Positions 1 through 7,602 of a DNA stretch of 64,000 nucleotides are shown here, piece by piece (the stretch's first letter is position 1; the number at the start of each line of letters is the position of its first letter). This DNA comes from CBDAPU01 sp965198875. GTDB lineage: Bacteria; Pseudomonadota; Gammaproteobacteria; Eutrophobiales; Eutrophobiaceae. The notes below the pieces were generated by a model. It searched no databases. It saw only the letters and a list, made by a program, of their open reading frames with translations, and had not been told where the DNA came from. The translations under genes and the position numbers were made by a program. Location: positions 1,054,001 through 1,118,000 of the forward strand of contig CBDAPU010000001.1 of NCBI GenBank assembly GCA_965198875.1. Reading direction: 5' to 3'.

Positions 1-143
1 ATCAAGGCGCCCGATAGTAAAATACATAGCTGTCATCCTCAAACCAACAGGGCGGGCCGTGAGCCCTCGCCATGATCTCTCGGGCCCCACAGGATGGAAG
101 AGGAATTAGCATCATAATCAGAGCGTTATTGGGAGCATGTGAT

Positions 144-521
144 ATGGCACACACCATACTTGTTGTTGATGATTCACGATCTGTTCGCGCCGTTATCGGC
201 ACAACCCTGAAAATGGGCGGTTATAACGTGATCACGGCGACAGATGGCAAAGAGGCGCTGGAATTGCTGAAGAAGGAGACCGAAAAAGGCGTCAACCTCA
301 TCATCAGTGATATTAATATGCCGGAGATGGATGGCGTTACTTTCATTAAAGAGGTGAAAAAATTATCCGGCCATGTTTCCACGCCCATCTGTGTTTTAAC
401 CACCGAGACCGAGCAGAGCAAGCTGGAAGATGATCTCAAAGGGCTCAAGGACTCCTGGATCACCAAGCCGGTGCAGCCGGCACATGTATTAAACGTGGTC
501 GGTGAGTTGTTGCAGGCCTGA
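144..521 (+). CDS. CheY-like single-domain response regulator
   Basis: A 125-residue protein made only of a receiver domain. The acidic pair is D9/D10, the phospho-acceptor aspartate is D56 (in SDINMPEMDG), and the conserved Thr and Lys positions are T86/T87 and K108, so it should be phosphorylatable. The frame is open from position 72, but the ATG at 144 is preferred: it has GGGAG eight bases upstream and begins directly at the first beta strand (MAHTILVVDDS). No output domain is present, so it must act by binding a partner, as CheY or PilG/PilH do. The next gene, 94 bases downstream, also starts with a receiver domain and ends in c-di-GMP-type domains, which suggests a shared role in motility or type IV pili. 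That link is inference from neighbourhood. Confidence 0.88.
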   Translation: MAHTILVVDDSRSVRAVIGTTLKMGGYNVITATDGKEALELLKKETEKGVNLIISDINMPEMDGVTFIKEVKKLSGHVSTPICVLTTETEQSKLEDDLKGLKDSWITKPVQPAHVLNVVGELLQA

Positions 522-615
522 TCCGGTATCTCTCCACACTCAGCGCCCATAGCGTATTGGTTTTATCAGCGGCCAGTTTGTCCTTGCAAGGAAAGCGTGA
601 AATGGGATCGTTAGC

Positions 616-2412
616 ATGAAATTAAATCACGTGCTCATCATAGATGATGATCCGGACTTCCGGGCCCTGCTACAGATCGTGCTCGCAAAAATCTCCCCTT
701 CATCTTCTATTGAACAGTACGACCCCGTCGATAAAGGCAACCCGGGGCGGGAGTTTGATTGGTCAAAGTATGAGTTGTTATTGCTGGACCATGAGCTCGG
801 TGAAGGGGAATATGGCCTCGACTGGCTACGCAAGTTCAAGAAAGATAAGACATTTCCCATCACCATCATGCTCACCGCTCACGGCAGTGAGGAAATTGCG
901 GTTCGCGCATTACGCTTTGGCGCACAGGAATACATCAACAAACAAAAACTCTCTAAAAATCGACTGGAAGAGGCGATAAAAAACGCCAGGGAAAAACAGC
1001 TAAAGGAAAACGCCCTTATCAATACCAGCAATTTGAGAACGACCATATTTAACAAAGAGTATTTTTATAACACCCTCAAGGGCGTGATGGCCGATGAACA
1101 CACCGAGCATGTCTCGTTTTTATTCCAGCTATGGGTGGATGATTATCAACGTTTTTATGAGACCCTGGGTTTGTTGGCGGCGGATCAGTTTATTTCCAAC
1201 ATTGCCGATAACATCAGCGCGCTCCTGCACAACGACAAATACCGGATCAACGTAACCCGCATCGGCGACTCGGCCATAGCCGCTCTGGTGAGCGGCCTCG
1301 GCGATATTGACGCCGGCGAGCAGATCGCCTCTTACCTGTGCCGGGAATTAGCGAATAAACCCATCTTCCACGGGCAAGAGACGATCCCCTTCAGCGTCAG
1401 CATAGGCGCAGTTAACATATCGAAAGACCTGCACAGCCTGGAAAAGCTGCTAAGCCGCGCCGATGCGGCCTGCCGCAGCGCACAAAAGGATGGGGGCAAT
1501 ACGTTTTTTATCCACACCGACATGCCGGCAAGGAAGGATAAGAAGATGGCCGTGCAGGAGAGGGAGCCGAAAAAGAAGAGGGCCAATACAAAACCACCTG
1601 CCCGTCCTGATAGCAATATGATTGTTGAGAAGGGGATCGTTGAGAGGGCGGCGCGATTTGATCTGCAGGAGGTGATCAAACAGAACAGACTACAGCCCTA
1701 TTTTCAGCCGCTAGTCGCCATGTCTGATACGGCCACCCTGTTCGACGCCGAGTTTATGCAGCTACGGGTTAAGCTCATCGATCAGCAAGGCAACATATTT
1801 AATGCCGATGACTTAAAGCAGGAAGACTTTAACAAAGGCGACCGGGCGCTTCTGGATCGGTGGTTGATCAGAAACGGTCTGGGGAAATTATTATCGGCCA
1901 ACAAAGGCGGGCGATCACTTAAATATGGCCTGGTGATCCCGCTCTCCTCAGAGTCATTGACGACAACGGAAATGAATGACTGGATGGCCAAACTCATCCT
2001 GGTGACCAAATCATCCAATATCGCCTCAACAACGGTTTTTGAAATTCGACCGATGGATTATCTGGCGAGCAAAGACTCCGCCAGCGCTGTTATGAATGTA
2101 ATGCGTGATAAATGGGGGATCTCTTTTGCACTGACGGGGATCACCAATGTGAAAGTGCTAAAAACCTGTTTGCAACTGGGTGGTTTTGAGTTCGTCAAAA
2201 TACCTTTGATAAAAGAGAAGATGGACAATGTGCGACAGATGTCGGAGTTTTCCAGGGAGCTCGGCTCGTTGATCATTCTCGATAACATCGCCGATGGAGA
2301 GGGTCTCCTCTATGCGGGACAGGCAAACTCAGATTACGTCATCGGCGACTTTTTGCAACCGCCGCAGGATGATCTCGTGATCATGTCCGATGCCATTGAG
2401 GTCACCGGTTAG
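616..2412 (+). CDS. FimX-like protein: receiver + degenerate GGDEF + degenerate EAL
   Basis: A 598-residue three-domain protein. Residues 1-125 are a receiver domain with acidic D10-D12 and phospho-acceptor D58. Residues about 135-300 have a diguanylate cyclase fold, but the signature reads RIGDSAIAAL where RxGGDEF is expected, so cyclase activity is unlikely. A charged, basic linker follows. Residues about 345-590 have an EAL fold that opens with QPYFQPLV, but the EAL signature is replaced by DAEFM and the end reads IGDFLQPP. This matches the architecture of FimX, a c-di-GMP effector that controls type IV pilus assembly. The most likely role is binding rather than making or degrading c-di-GMP. 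It follows the CheY-like gene on the same strand. Confidence 0.85.
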   Translation: MKLNHVLIIDDDPDFRALLQIVLAKISPSSSIEQYDPVDKGNPGREFDWSKYELLLLDHELGEGEYGLDWLRKFKKDKTFPITIMLTAHGSEEIAVRALRFGAQEYINKQKLSKNRLEEAIKNAREKQLKENALINTSNLRTTIFNKEYFYNTLKGVMADEHTEHVSFLFQLWVDDYQRFYETLGLLAADQFISNIADNISALLHNDKYRINVTRIGDSAIAALVSGLGDIDAGEQIASYLCRELANKPIFHGQETIPFSVSIGAVNISKDLHSLEKLLSRADAACRSAQKDGGNTFFIHTDMPARKDKKMAVQEREPKKKRANTKPPARPDSNMIVEKGIVERAARFDLQEVIKQNRLQPYFQPLVAMSDTATLFDAEFMQLRVKLIDQQGNIFNADDLKQEDFNKGDRALLDRWLIRNGLGKLLSANKGGRSLKYGLVIPLSSESLTTTEMNDWMAKLILVTKSSNIASTTVFEIRPMDYLASKDSASAVMNVMRDKWGISFALTGITNVKVLKTCLQLGGFEFVKIPLIKEKMDNVRQMSEFSRELGSLIILDNIADGEGLLYAGQANSDYVIGDFLQPPQDDLVIMSDAIEVTG

Positions 2413-2515
2413 GCGATAGCGGATCGCCTTTATCTCTTTTAATGATGGCGCAAAGGCCAGGCGTTGGTTAAGACACAACTGCCGCGCCGGTGTGGTTCCT
2501 GCCTGTCATTCGGCC

Positions 2516-2605
2516 ATGCCAGTGACGCAGGTTTCATTTTCCAACAACCTAAATCGAACACCAATCCATCTCAACAGTTGTTATGATGCTGGGCACAGGA
2601 ATTAA
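2516..2605 (+). CDS. Speculative 29-codon ORF upstream of the MNIO gene
   Basis: An ATG at 2516 opens 29 codons that end 30 bases before the DUF692 gene. The peptide has one cysteine near its C-terminus (HLNSCYDAGH). MNIO enzymes often modify cysteine or asparagine residues of small precursor peptides encoded next door, so this position was checked. There is no recognisable ribosome-binding site and no match to a precursor family I know. It is listed only because it is the best candidate for a missing precursor between 2413 and 2635. It is probably not translated. Confidence 0.12.
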   Translation: MPVTQVSFSNNLNRTPIHLNSCYDAGHRN

Positions 2606-2635
2606 CGGGGACCTCTCTAACACCAGGCAGAGCCG

Positions 2636-3535
2636 ATGAATGCGCTGATTGAACACCTTCCCACCCTCGGTGTTGGCGCCAGCTTGAGCTTATCCGCCGA
2701 GCCCGATCCGCTGTCGCTGGTAGTAAAGCCGGGCGGGCCGAGTTTTGTTGAATATGCTGGTGTGGTGGATGTGGCTGTGGTGATCGATGAGGTTAGAAAA
2801 ATCCGTGAAGCCGGTGCGGCCATCCTCTACCACCCCTCTTATATCAATTTCTGTGGCTCCCACGCCAATTCACCACCCTGGCTGGCGGCCACCGCCGAGC
2901 ATATCAAGGCCGTTGGTTCGCCCTGGTTCGCCCAGGATTGCGCCTATTGTTTCTGGCGGGAGGGGCCTGGCTACGCCACGCAACTGGGTTACTTCATCCC
3001 GCCCATATTTAATCAGGCCTCCATTGAACGTGCCGCCGCAAGGATCCGGGAAGTGCAGGCAGCGGTGCCCGTGCCGGTCGCCATCGAACCGCCGCCGGTC
3101 ACATTTGTTGCCGGTAGTATCCCCCTGTTCGCCTACTTCGGCGAGCTGGCGAGGCTGACGGATTGCGCCCTGTTGCTGGATATGGGGCACCTGGTTTCCT
3201 ATGAAATGGCGAGTGGGCGGGCGGTGCGTGATGCACTGGATGCGCTGCCCCGTGAGCGGGTGATTGAGGTCCATGTTGCCGGCGGGCGGATCAGGGAAAG
3301 CCAAACCGGGCCGATCTATATCGACGCCCATGAGGGCCCCATACAGGAGCGGACCTGGGAGATGTTCGCATCCATGTTACCGGAATTGCCGAATGTAAAA
3401 GCGGTGTGCTACGAATGTGAAGGGGTGGAAGAGGCCGATGTGCTACCCACCCTGGGGCGCATACGTGAGCTGGTAGCAAAGAGAAGCGCAAGTGAACGGC
3501 TGGTGGCCAGCCTGGACGGTGAAAATGAGTTTTGA
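2636..3535 (+). CDS. DUF692 / MNIO-family multinuclear iron enzyme
   Basis: A 299-residue TIM-barrel protein of the DUF692 family (multinuclear non-heme iron oxidative enzymes, such as MbnB, TglH and BufB). These enzymes use iron to rearrange side chains, usually Cys, of a peptide or protein substrate. Likely metal ligands are visible: H66 (LYHPSY), E151 (AIEPPP), D182 and H185 (LLDMGH), H213 (EVHVAG), D230 and H232 (YIDAHEGP) and E260 (CYECEG). The usual ExH segment after the second strand reads AQDCAY here, a departure from the best-known members. The start has AGGCAG upstream. The next gene overlaps its last 11 bases, so the two are translationally coupled. No bufferin-type (DUF2282) or other known precursor lies nearby, so the substrate is unknown. 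Confidence 0.85.
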   Translation: MNALIEHLPTLGVGASLSLSAEPDPLSLVVKPGGPSFVEYAGVVDVAVVIDEVRKIREAGAAILYHPSYINFCGSHANSPPWLAATAEHIKAVGSPWFAQDCAYCFWREGPGYATQLGYFIPPIFNQASIERAAARIREVQAAVPVPVAIEPPPVTFVAGSIPLFAYFGELARLTDCALLLDMGHLVSYEMASGRAVRDALDALPRERVIEVHVAGGRIRESQTGPIYIDAHEGPIQERTWEMFASMLPELPNVKAVCYECEGVEEADVLPTLGRIRELVAKRSASERLVASLDGENEF

Positions 3536-4442
3536 AGAGCAGGAACGGGCGTTGTTCGATTTGTTGTTTGATCGCACCTTGCGAAAGCGCTTTTGTGAGG
3601 TCTCGATTGCTGCGCTGGGGGAATACGAGCTGAGCCAGGCGGAGAGAGACGATCTCGCCGTCATAGGCGCTGAGGCGATAGAGCTGGACGCCACGATGCG
3701 GGCGCACTTTATTCTCTCCCAGATCTGCCGTTCATTTCCGTTGACATTCAGCATCGTCTCCTCATTAGCCGATGGCCTTGAAACCCTCAAGGGGTTGATC
3801 GACACACAAACCATGAGGACCCCGCCGGTTGAAAGAGCGCTGAGGTTTGGCACGAGGTTAAGCGCCTGTTTAACCGAACGGGCCTTTGCATCAGCGAAGG
3901 AGAAGCATGCCGTCATGGCGCTGGCGGAGCTGGAATTGAGCATGGCATGGACTGGGGCAGCCCTGAAAACAGCGGTGTTGACAACCGGGGTAGATGAAAG
4001 CCACCATCCACCCCGGACGAACGGCAGCTTCGATGGGCGGATCAAACTGGCGGATTACGTCTGCCTGGGGCTTGTCCCACAACCCTACGCCCAGCTTAAA
4101 CGTAGCCTGTGTCCCTGTGTCGATACCGAGCTATGGAAGCATCTGAGCCGTCATCCACTGACGGCACATCATCGCCATGATATTTTGCAAAGAGAAGCGC
4201 CCCGGTTGATGCTGGCCCGGGCGTATGTTGGTCGCATGTCCCGCTGTGAGCCCGTTGTTGAGTATCGAACCGCCGAGCTGGCGGCGGGTTTCGCCCATTT
4301 ATTCGAACATCTCAACGGGGCGACATCGGCTGATGAGATATTAACGCAGCTCAAACAGACAGGCGCATCGGCAAAGATCCTGGAAAGTGTCCGCGGCGCC
4401 TTTCAACAATTACTGGCGAACGGGATGTTGGTGTTGGTGTAG
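3525..4442 (+). CDS. Unrecognised partner protein of the MNIO enzyme
   Basis: A 305-residue protein that I do not recognise. The frame is open from 3492, but the ATG at 3525 (MSFEEQER) has GGTGA just upstream and gives the 11-base overlap with the MNIO gene typical of coupled genes. The N-terminal 140 residues look all-helical. A histidine-rich stretch lies in the middle (HPLTAHHRHD), with a CPC pair before it. The last 60 residues (about 245-305) predict helices ending in two short strands, as in a winged-helix or RiPP-recognition fold. MNIO enzymes are regularly encoded with a partner that presents the substrate, and by position this protein should fill that role. The fold assignment is by eye only. 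It is not the DUF2063 partner of bufferin systems as I know it. Confidence 0.7.
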   Translation: MSFEEQERALFDLLFDRTLRKRFCEVSIAALGEYELSQAERDDLAVIGAEAIELDATMRAHFILSQICRSFPLTFSIVSSLADGLETLKGLIDTQTMRTPPVERALRFGTRLSACLTERAFASAKEKHAVMALAELELSMAWTGAALKTAVLTTGVDESHHPPRTNGSFDGRIKLADYVCLGLVPQPYAQLKRSLCPCVDTELWKHLSRHPLTAHHRHDILQREAPRLMLARAYVGRMSRCEPVVEYRTAELAAGFAHLFEHLNGATSADEILTQLKQTGASAKILESVRGAFQQLLANGMLVLV

Positions 4443-4514
4443 ATGCGTATCGAGGCGCCTGGCCGGGGTCGTTCATCTGATCTGTCTTTGCATCTGCCAT
4501 GTCTTTGGGGGGCT

Positions 4515-5210
4515 TTAAGCTGGCTTGTTGTCTCTATCATTGAGCGCCAACACATCGGTAAAGCAAAAACCATCGCGGCTCAGGCGATCGCCGACCTTCA
4601 CGTTGATTGCCGCATTAAATACCGGCCCCTGATAGCAGAAGGTGTGAAACTCGCCCCGTTCACCACAGGGATCCACCGTGGCCGGCAGGGCCGAGAGGAA
4701 GCGCTCATCGTATTCACAGCCGGCAAACTTCTCAGGCAGTTGTTTTGGATCAAGACAGGTCAGCCGGGCCTTAAATCCCGCCGCCAGTATGGCCCTGGCG
4801 ACAGCGGGCGTGTCTTTCTCTGAGCACCAGATCGGGAATAGGGGCGCAATGTTGGTAGCGGACAACATGTTAATACGATAGTCCCTGACGTCTTCTAAAA
4901 ATAGATCACCAAACGCCATGTGTGTGATCGCCTCATCCTCTGCGCGTTTGATAACCTGCGCCATTGCTTTTTCGTATTCCAGGTTGGAGCAGGGGAAAGG
5001 CAAGGGCGCCGTCCAGAGGGGCAGGTTTGTGGCCTTTGCCTGTTGTTTGAGTAACCCATAGCGCACTGCGTGCATGGCCACACGTTCGGCCTGCTCGTTT
5101 ATGGTGGTTAGTAACGCGGCGATCTCAATATCTTCGTTTTGTTGTAGCCTGTGCAGCGCAAAGGCGCTGTCTTTACCCGAGCTCCAGGACAGGATCACCC
5201 GCTTTGTCAT
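4515..5210 (-). CDS. DUF71-type ATP-pyrophosphatase (diphthine-ammonia ligase-like)
   Basis: A 231-residue protein of the adenine-nucleotide alpha-hydrolase superfamily. The PP-loop is SWSSGKDSAFAL at residues 8-19, and the family motif around residues 115-135 (CSEKDTPAVAR) and the C-terminal GERGEFHTF signature are both present. In eukaryotes and archaea this family performs the last amidation of diphthamide. Bacteria lack diphthamide, so the bacterial members probably amidate or ligate another substrate, which is unknown here. It is transcribed towards the MNIO pair and ends 72 bases after the partner gene stops, so it is not part of that operon. Confidence 0.8.
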   Translation of the reverse strand: MTKRVILSWSSGKDSAFALHRLQQNEDIEIAALLTTINEQAERVAMHAVRYGLLKQQAKATNLPLWTAPLPFPCSNLEYEKAMAQVIKRAEDEAITHMAFGDLFLEDVRDYRINMLSATNIAPLFPIWCSEKDTPAVARAILAAGFKARLTCLDPKQLPEKFAGCEYDERFLSALPATVDPCGERGEFHTFCYQGPVFNAAINVKVGDRLSRDGFCFTDVLALNDRDNKPA

Positions 5211-5351
5211 TGGCGCTCCCCACCGTTATTCTTAAAATCACAGGCCCTGGGATCGCCCTCCGCCACCATTAAAATAACACCTACCGGCCTATTAAACTCT
5301 TGTATACTCGCCCCTTCGTTTTGCCTCAAGGTCCTTCACTGTCTCAATGTT

Positions 5352-7187
5352 ATGTTCGCCTTTTTTGAGAACCTCATTCAACCGTTTCCCCCCGAGGAAC
5401 CCACAGAGCCGCCTGAGGACCTGTATGCCTTTTGTCGGCATTATACCCGTGGTATTGAACCTTATCTTTTTATTATGGCCGTCTCCGCATCGCTCATCGC
5501 CTTGCTGGAGGTGTCTTTATTCGCCTTCCTCGGCAGGTTGGTGGATTGGCTCATTCTCAGTGAGCCTGCTACCTTTCTAGCCAAAGAAGGGCATAAACTC
5601 ATGGCCTGGGCCTTGCTGGTATTGATTGGGCTGCCGCTCATGGTGCTGATCAATTCGCTGGTTATGCATCAGTGCCTGTTGGGCAACTATCCCATGAGCA
5701 TACGCTGGCAGGCCCATCGCTATCTGCTTGGTCAGAGCCTCACATTCTATCAAAATGAGTTTGCCGGACGCATTGCCACTAAACTCATGCAAACCGCACT
5801 GGCGGTGCGAGAGTCCGTGATGACGTTGCTCGATGTTGCGGTATATATACTGGTTTATTTTTGCGGATTAGTGTTTGTTATTGGCGAGGCGGATGCACGT
5901 CTAAGCGCACCGCTCTTGATCTGGATGCTTCTCTATATCCTCTTGCTCTGGTATTTTGTGCCGCGCCTGGGCGGGGTTGCGAGCAGGCAGGCAAACGCCC
6001 GCTCCACCATGACCGGGCGTGTCGTTGATACCTACACCAACATCACCACGGTAAAACTCTTCTCCCATGCAAAAAGGGAGGCCGATTATGCGAAGGAGGG
6101 CATGGCCTCTTTTCTGTCCACCGTGCATGAGCAAATGCGCCTGGTGACCGCGTTCGTAGTCTGCGTGTGGACGATAAACGTGTTGTTGATCTTCACTGTG
6201 TCCGCCCTGTCCATCGGTTTCTGGATGCAGGGCGTGATCACCGTGGGCGCCATTGCCGCCGCCATTGGCCCGGTGTTGCGGTTATTTGGTATGTCCCAAT
6301 GGATCATGTGGGAGACGGCCACGTTGTTTGAAAACATCGGCACGGTTAAAGACGGGATGACGACGATCTCCAGACCGCGCACGGTGAAGGACAGCGCCCG
6401 TGCAAAACGGCTAACCGTCGGCCCGGGGCGGATCCAGTTTGATCACCTGAGTTTTCATTATGGGAAAGGATCGGGCGTGATGGATGATTTCTCCCTTCTG
6501 ATTAAACCCGGGGAGAAAGTGGGGCTGGTGGGGCGCTCCGGGGCCGGCAAATCCACGCTGGTTAATTTACTCTTGCGTTTCTACGATGCGGAAGACGGGG
6601 CGATCTACATTGATGGGCAAAACATTGCCGAGGTCACACAGGAAAGTCTGCGCGCACAGATCGGTGTGGTCACCCAGGACACCTCGTTATTGCATCGTTC
6701 AATACGCGATAACATTTTATATGGCAGGCCTAACGCCACCGATGAGGACATGATTGAAGCGGCCGTCAAGGCCAGGGCCCATGAGTTTATTCCAGCGCTC
6801 CGTGATGCACAGGGTCGCAACGGTTATGATGCACAGGTGGGGGAGCGCGGCGTTAAACTCTCCGGCGGTCAACGTCAACGTATCGCCATTGCCCGGGTGT
6901 TGTTGAAAGACGCACCGGTGCTGGTGATGGATGAGGCCACCGCCGCACTGGACTCCGAGGTGGAGGCGGCGATCAGAGAGAACCTCTTTAAGCTCATGCG
7001 CGGCAAAACCGTGATCGCAATAGCCCATCGTCTGTCCACCATCGCCATGCTGGATCGCCTGGTGGTCATGGATGAAGGTCGCATCGTTGAAGAGGGCGCC
7101 CATGGCGCCCTGATTGCGCGCAGGGGGATCTACTCGCAGTTGTGGGCGCATCAGTGCGGCGGGTTTCTTGGTGAGCATGTGGCTTAG
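5352..7187 (+). CDS. ABC exporter, fused permease and ATPase
   Basis: A 611-residue half-transporter with an N-terminal six-helix membrane domain (about residues 40-330) and a C-terminal ATPase. Walker A is GRSGAGKST near residue 395, the signature LSGGQRQR is near 502, Walker B is VLVMDEATAALD near 527 and the H-loop IAHRLST is near 558. It should work as a homodimer that exports lipid, drug or peptide; the substrate cannot be told. The open frame begins at 5151 over the antisense DUF71 gene, but family members start close to FENLIQPFPP, so the ATG at 5352 is chosen. A TATACT box at 5303-5308 could be the -10 of its promoter, although no good -35 is seen. Confidence 0.9.
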   Translation: MFAFFENLIQPFPPEEPTEPPEDLYAFCRHYTRGIEPYLFIMAVSASLIALLEVSLFAFLGRLVDWLILSEPATFLAKEGHKLMAWALLVLIGLPLMVLINSLVMHQCLLGNYPMSIRWQAHRYLLGQSLTFYQNEFAGRIATKLMQTALAVRESVMTLLDVAVYILVYFCGLVFVIGEADARLSAPLLIWMLLYILLLWYFVPRLGGVASRQANARSTMTGRVVDTYTNITTVKLFSHAKREADYAKEGMASFLSTVHEQMRLVTAFVVCVWTINVLLIFTVSALSIGFWMQGVITVGAIAAAIGPVLRLFGMSQWIMWETATLFENIGTVKDGMTTISRPRTVKDSARAKRLTVGPGRIQFDHLSFHYGKGSGVMDDFSLLIKPGEKVGLVGRSGAGKSTLVNLLLRFYDAEDGAIYIDGQNIAEVTQESLRAQIGVVTQDTSLLHRSIRDNILYGRPNATDEDMIEAAVKARAHEFIPALRDAQGRNGYDAQVGERGVKLSGGQRQRIAIARVLLKDAPVLVMDEATAALDSEVEAAIRENLFKLMRGKTVIAIAHRLSTIAMLDRLVVMDEGRIVEEGAHGALIARRGIYSQLWAHQCGGFLGEHVA

Positions 7188-7272
7188 GGCAATGGGTCTA
7201 TCGCTTTTTATACCTGGCTGGCCGGGTGATGAGACGGCCTTAAAATGAGAGATAGTATTTAAGGGGGAGAAC

Positions 7273-7602
7273 ATGCAGGCGCTGTATAGAAGAGTTTATC
7301 ACAATGAGCGATTTCATGCGCTTGAGCGTCGGCGTAGCCGTTTTAGCTGGACGCTGGCCGCCGTCATGTCGCTCATTTATTATTCATTTATATTGGTGAT
7401 CGCATTCTCGCCAGAACTCTTTGCCCAGCGGATCAGTGAGGGGTCGGTGATCACCTGGGGGATCCCCACCGGATTGGTCGTCATCATCAGCAGTTTCGTG
7501 CTCACCGGGGCCTATGTGTTTCGTGCTAACCGGGTGTTTGATCGCCTCCGTGCCGAGTTGCTGGAGGAGATAACATCAACCGATAAAAATAGCCATGATT
7601 AA
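7273..7602 (+). CDS. DUF485 inner-membrane protein, partner of ActP
   Basis: A 109-residue protein with two membrane helices (about residues 28-50 and 62-86) between charged ends, the pattern of the DUF485/YjcH family. The start is preceded by a very strong ribosome-binding site (AAGGGGGAGAAC). It overlaps the next gene by eight bases. DUF485 genes are almost always found directly before a sodium:solute symporter of the acetate permease group and are thought to help it, but the mechanism is not known. Confidence 0.88.
   Translation: MQALYRRVYHNERFHALERRRSRFSWTLAAVMSLIYYSFILVIAFSPELFAQRISEGSVITWGIPTGLVVIISSFVLTGAYVFRANRVFDRLRAELLEEITSTDKNSHD

Noticed and set aside
2..202. Minus-strand frame at the left edge
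   Set aside because: No family resemblance, and it covers the 5' end of the CheY-like gene.
5151..5351. N-terminal extension of the ABC exporter frame
   Set aside because: It lies antisense to the DUF71 gene, includes the likely promoter, and has no resemblance to the family N-terminus. The ATG at 5352 fits.
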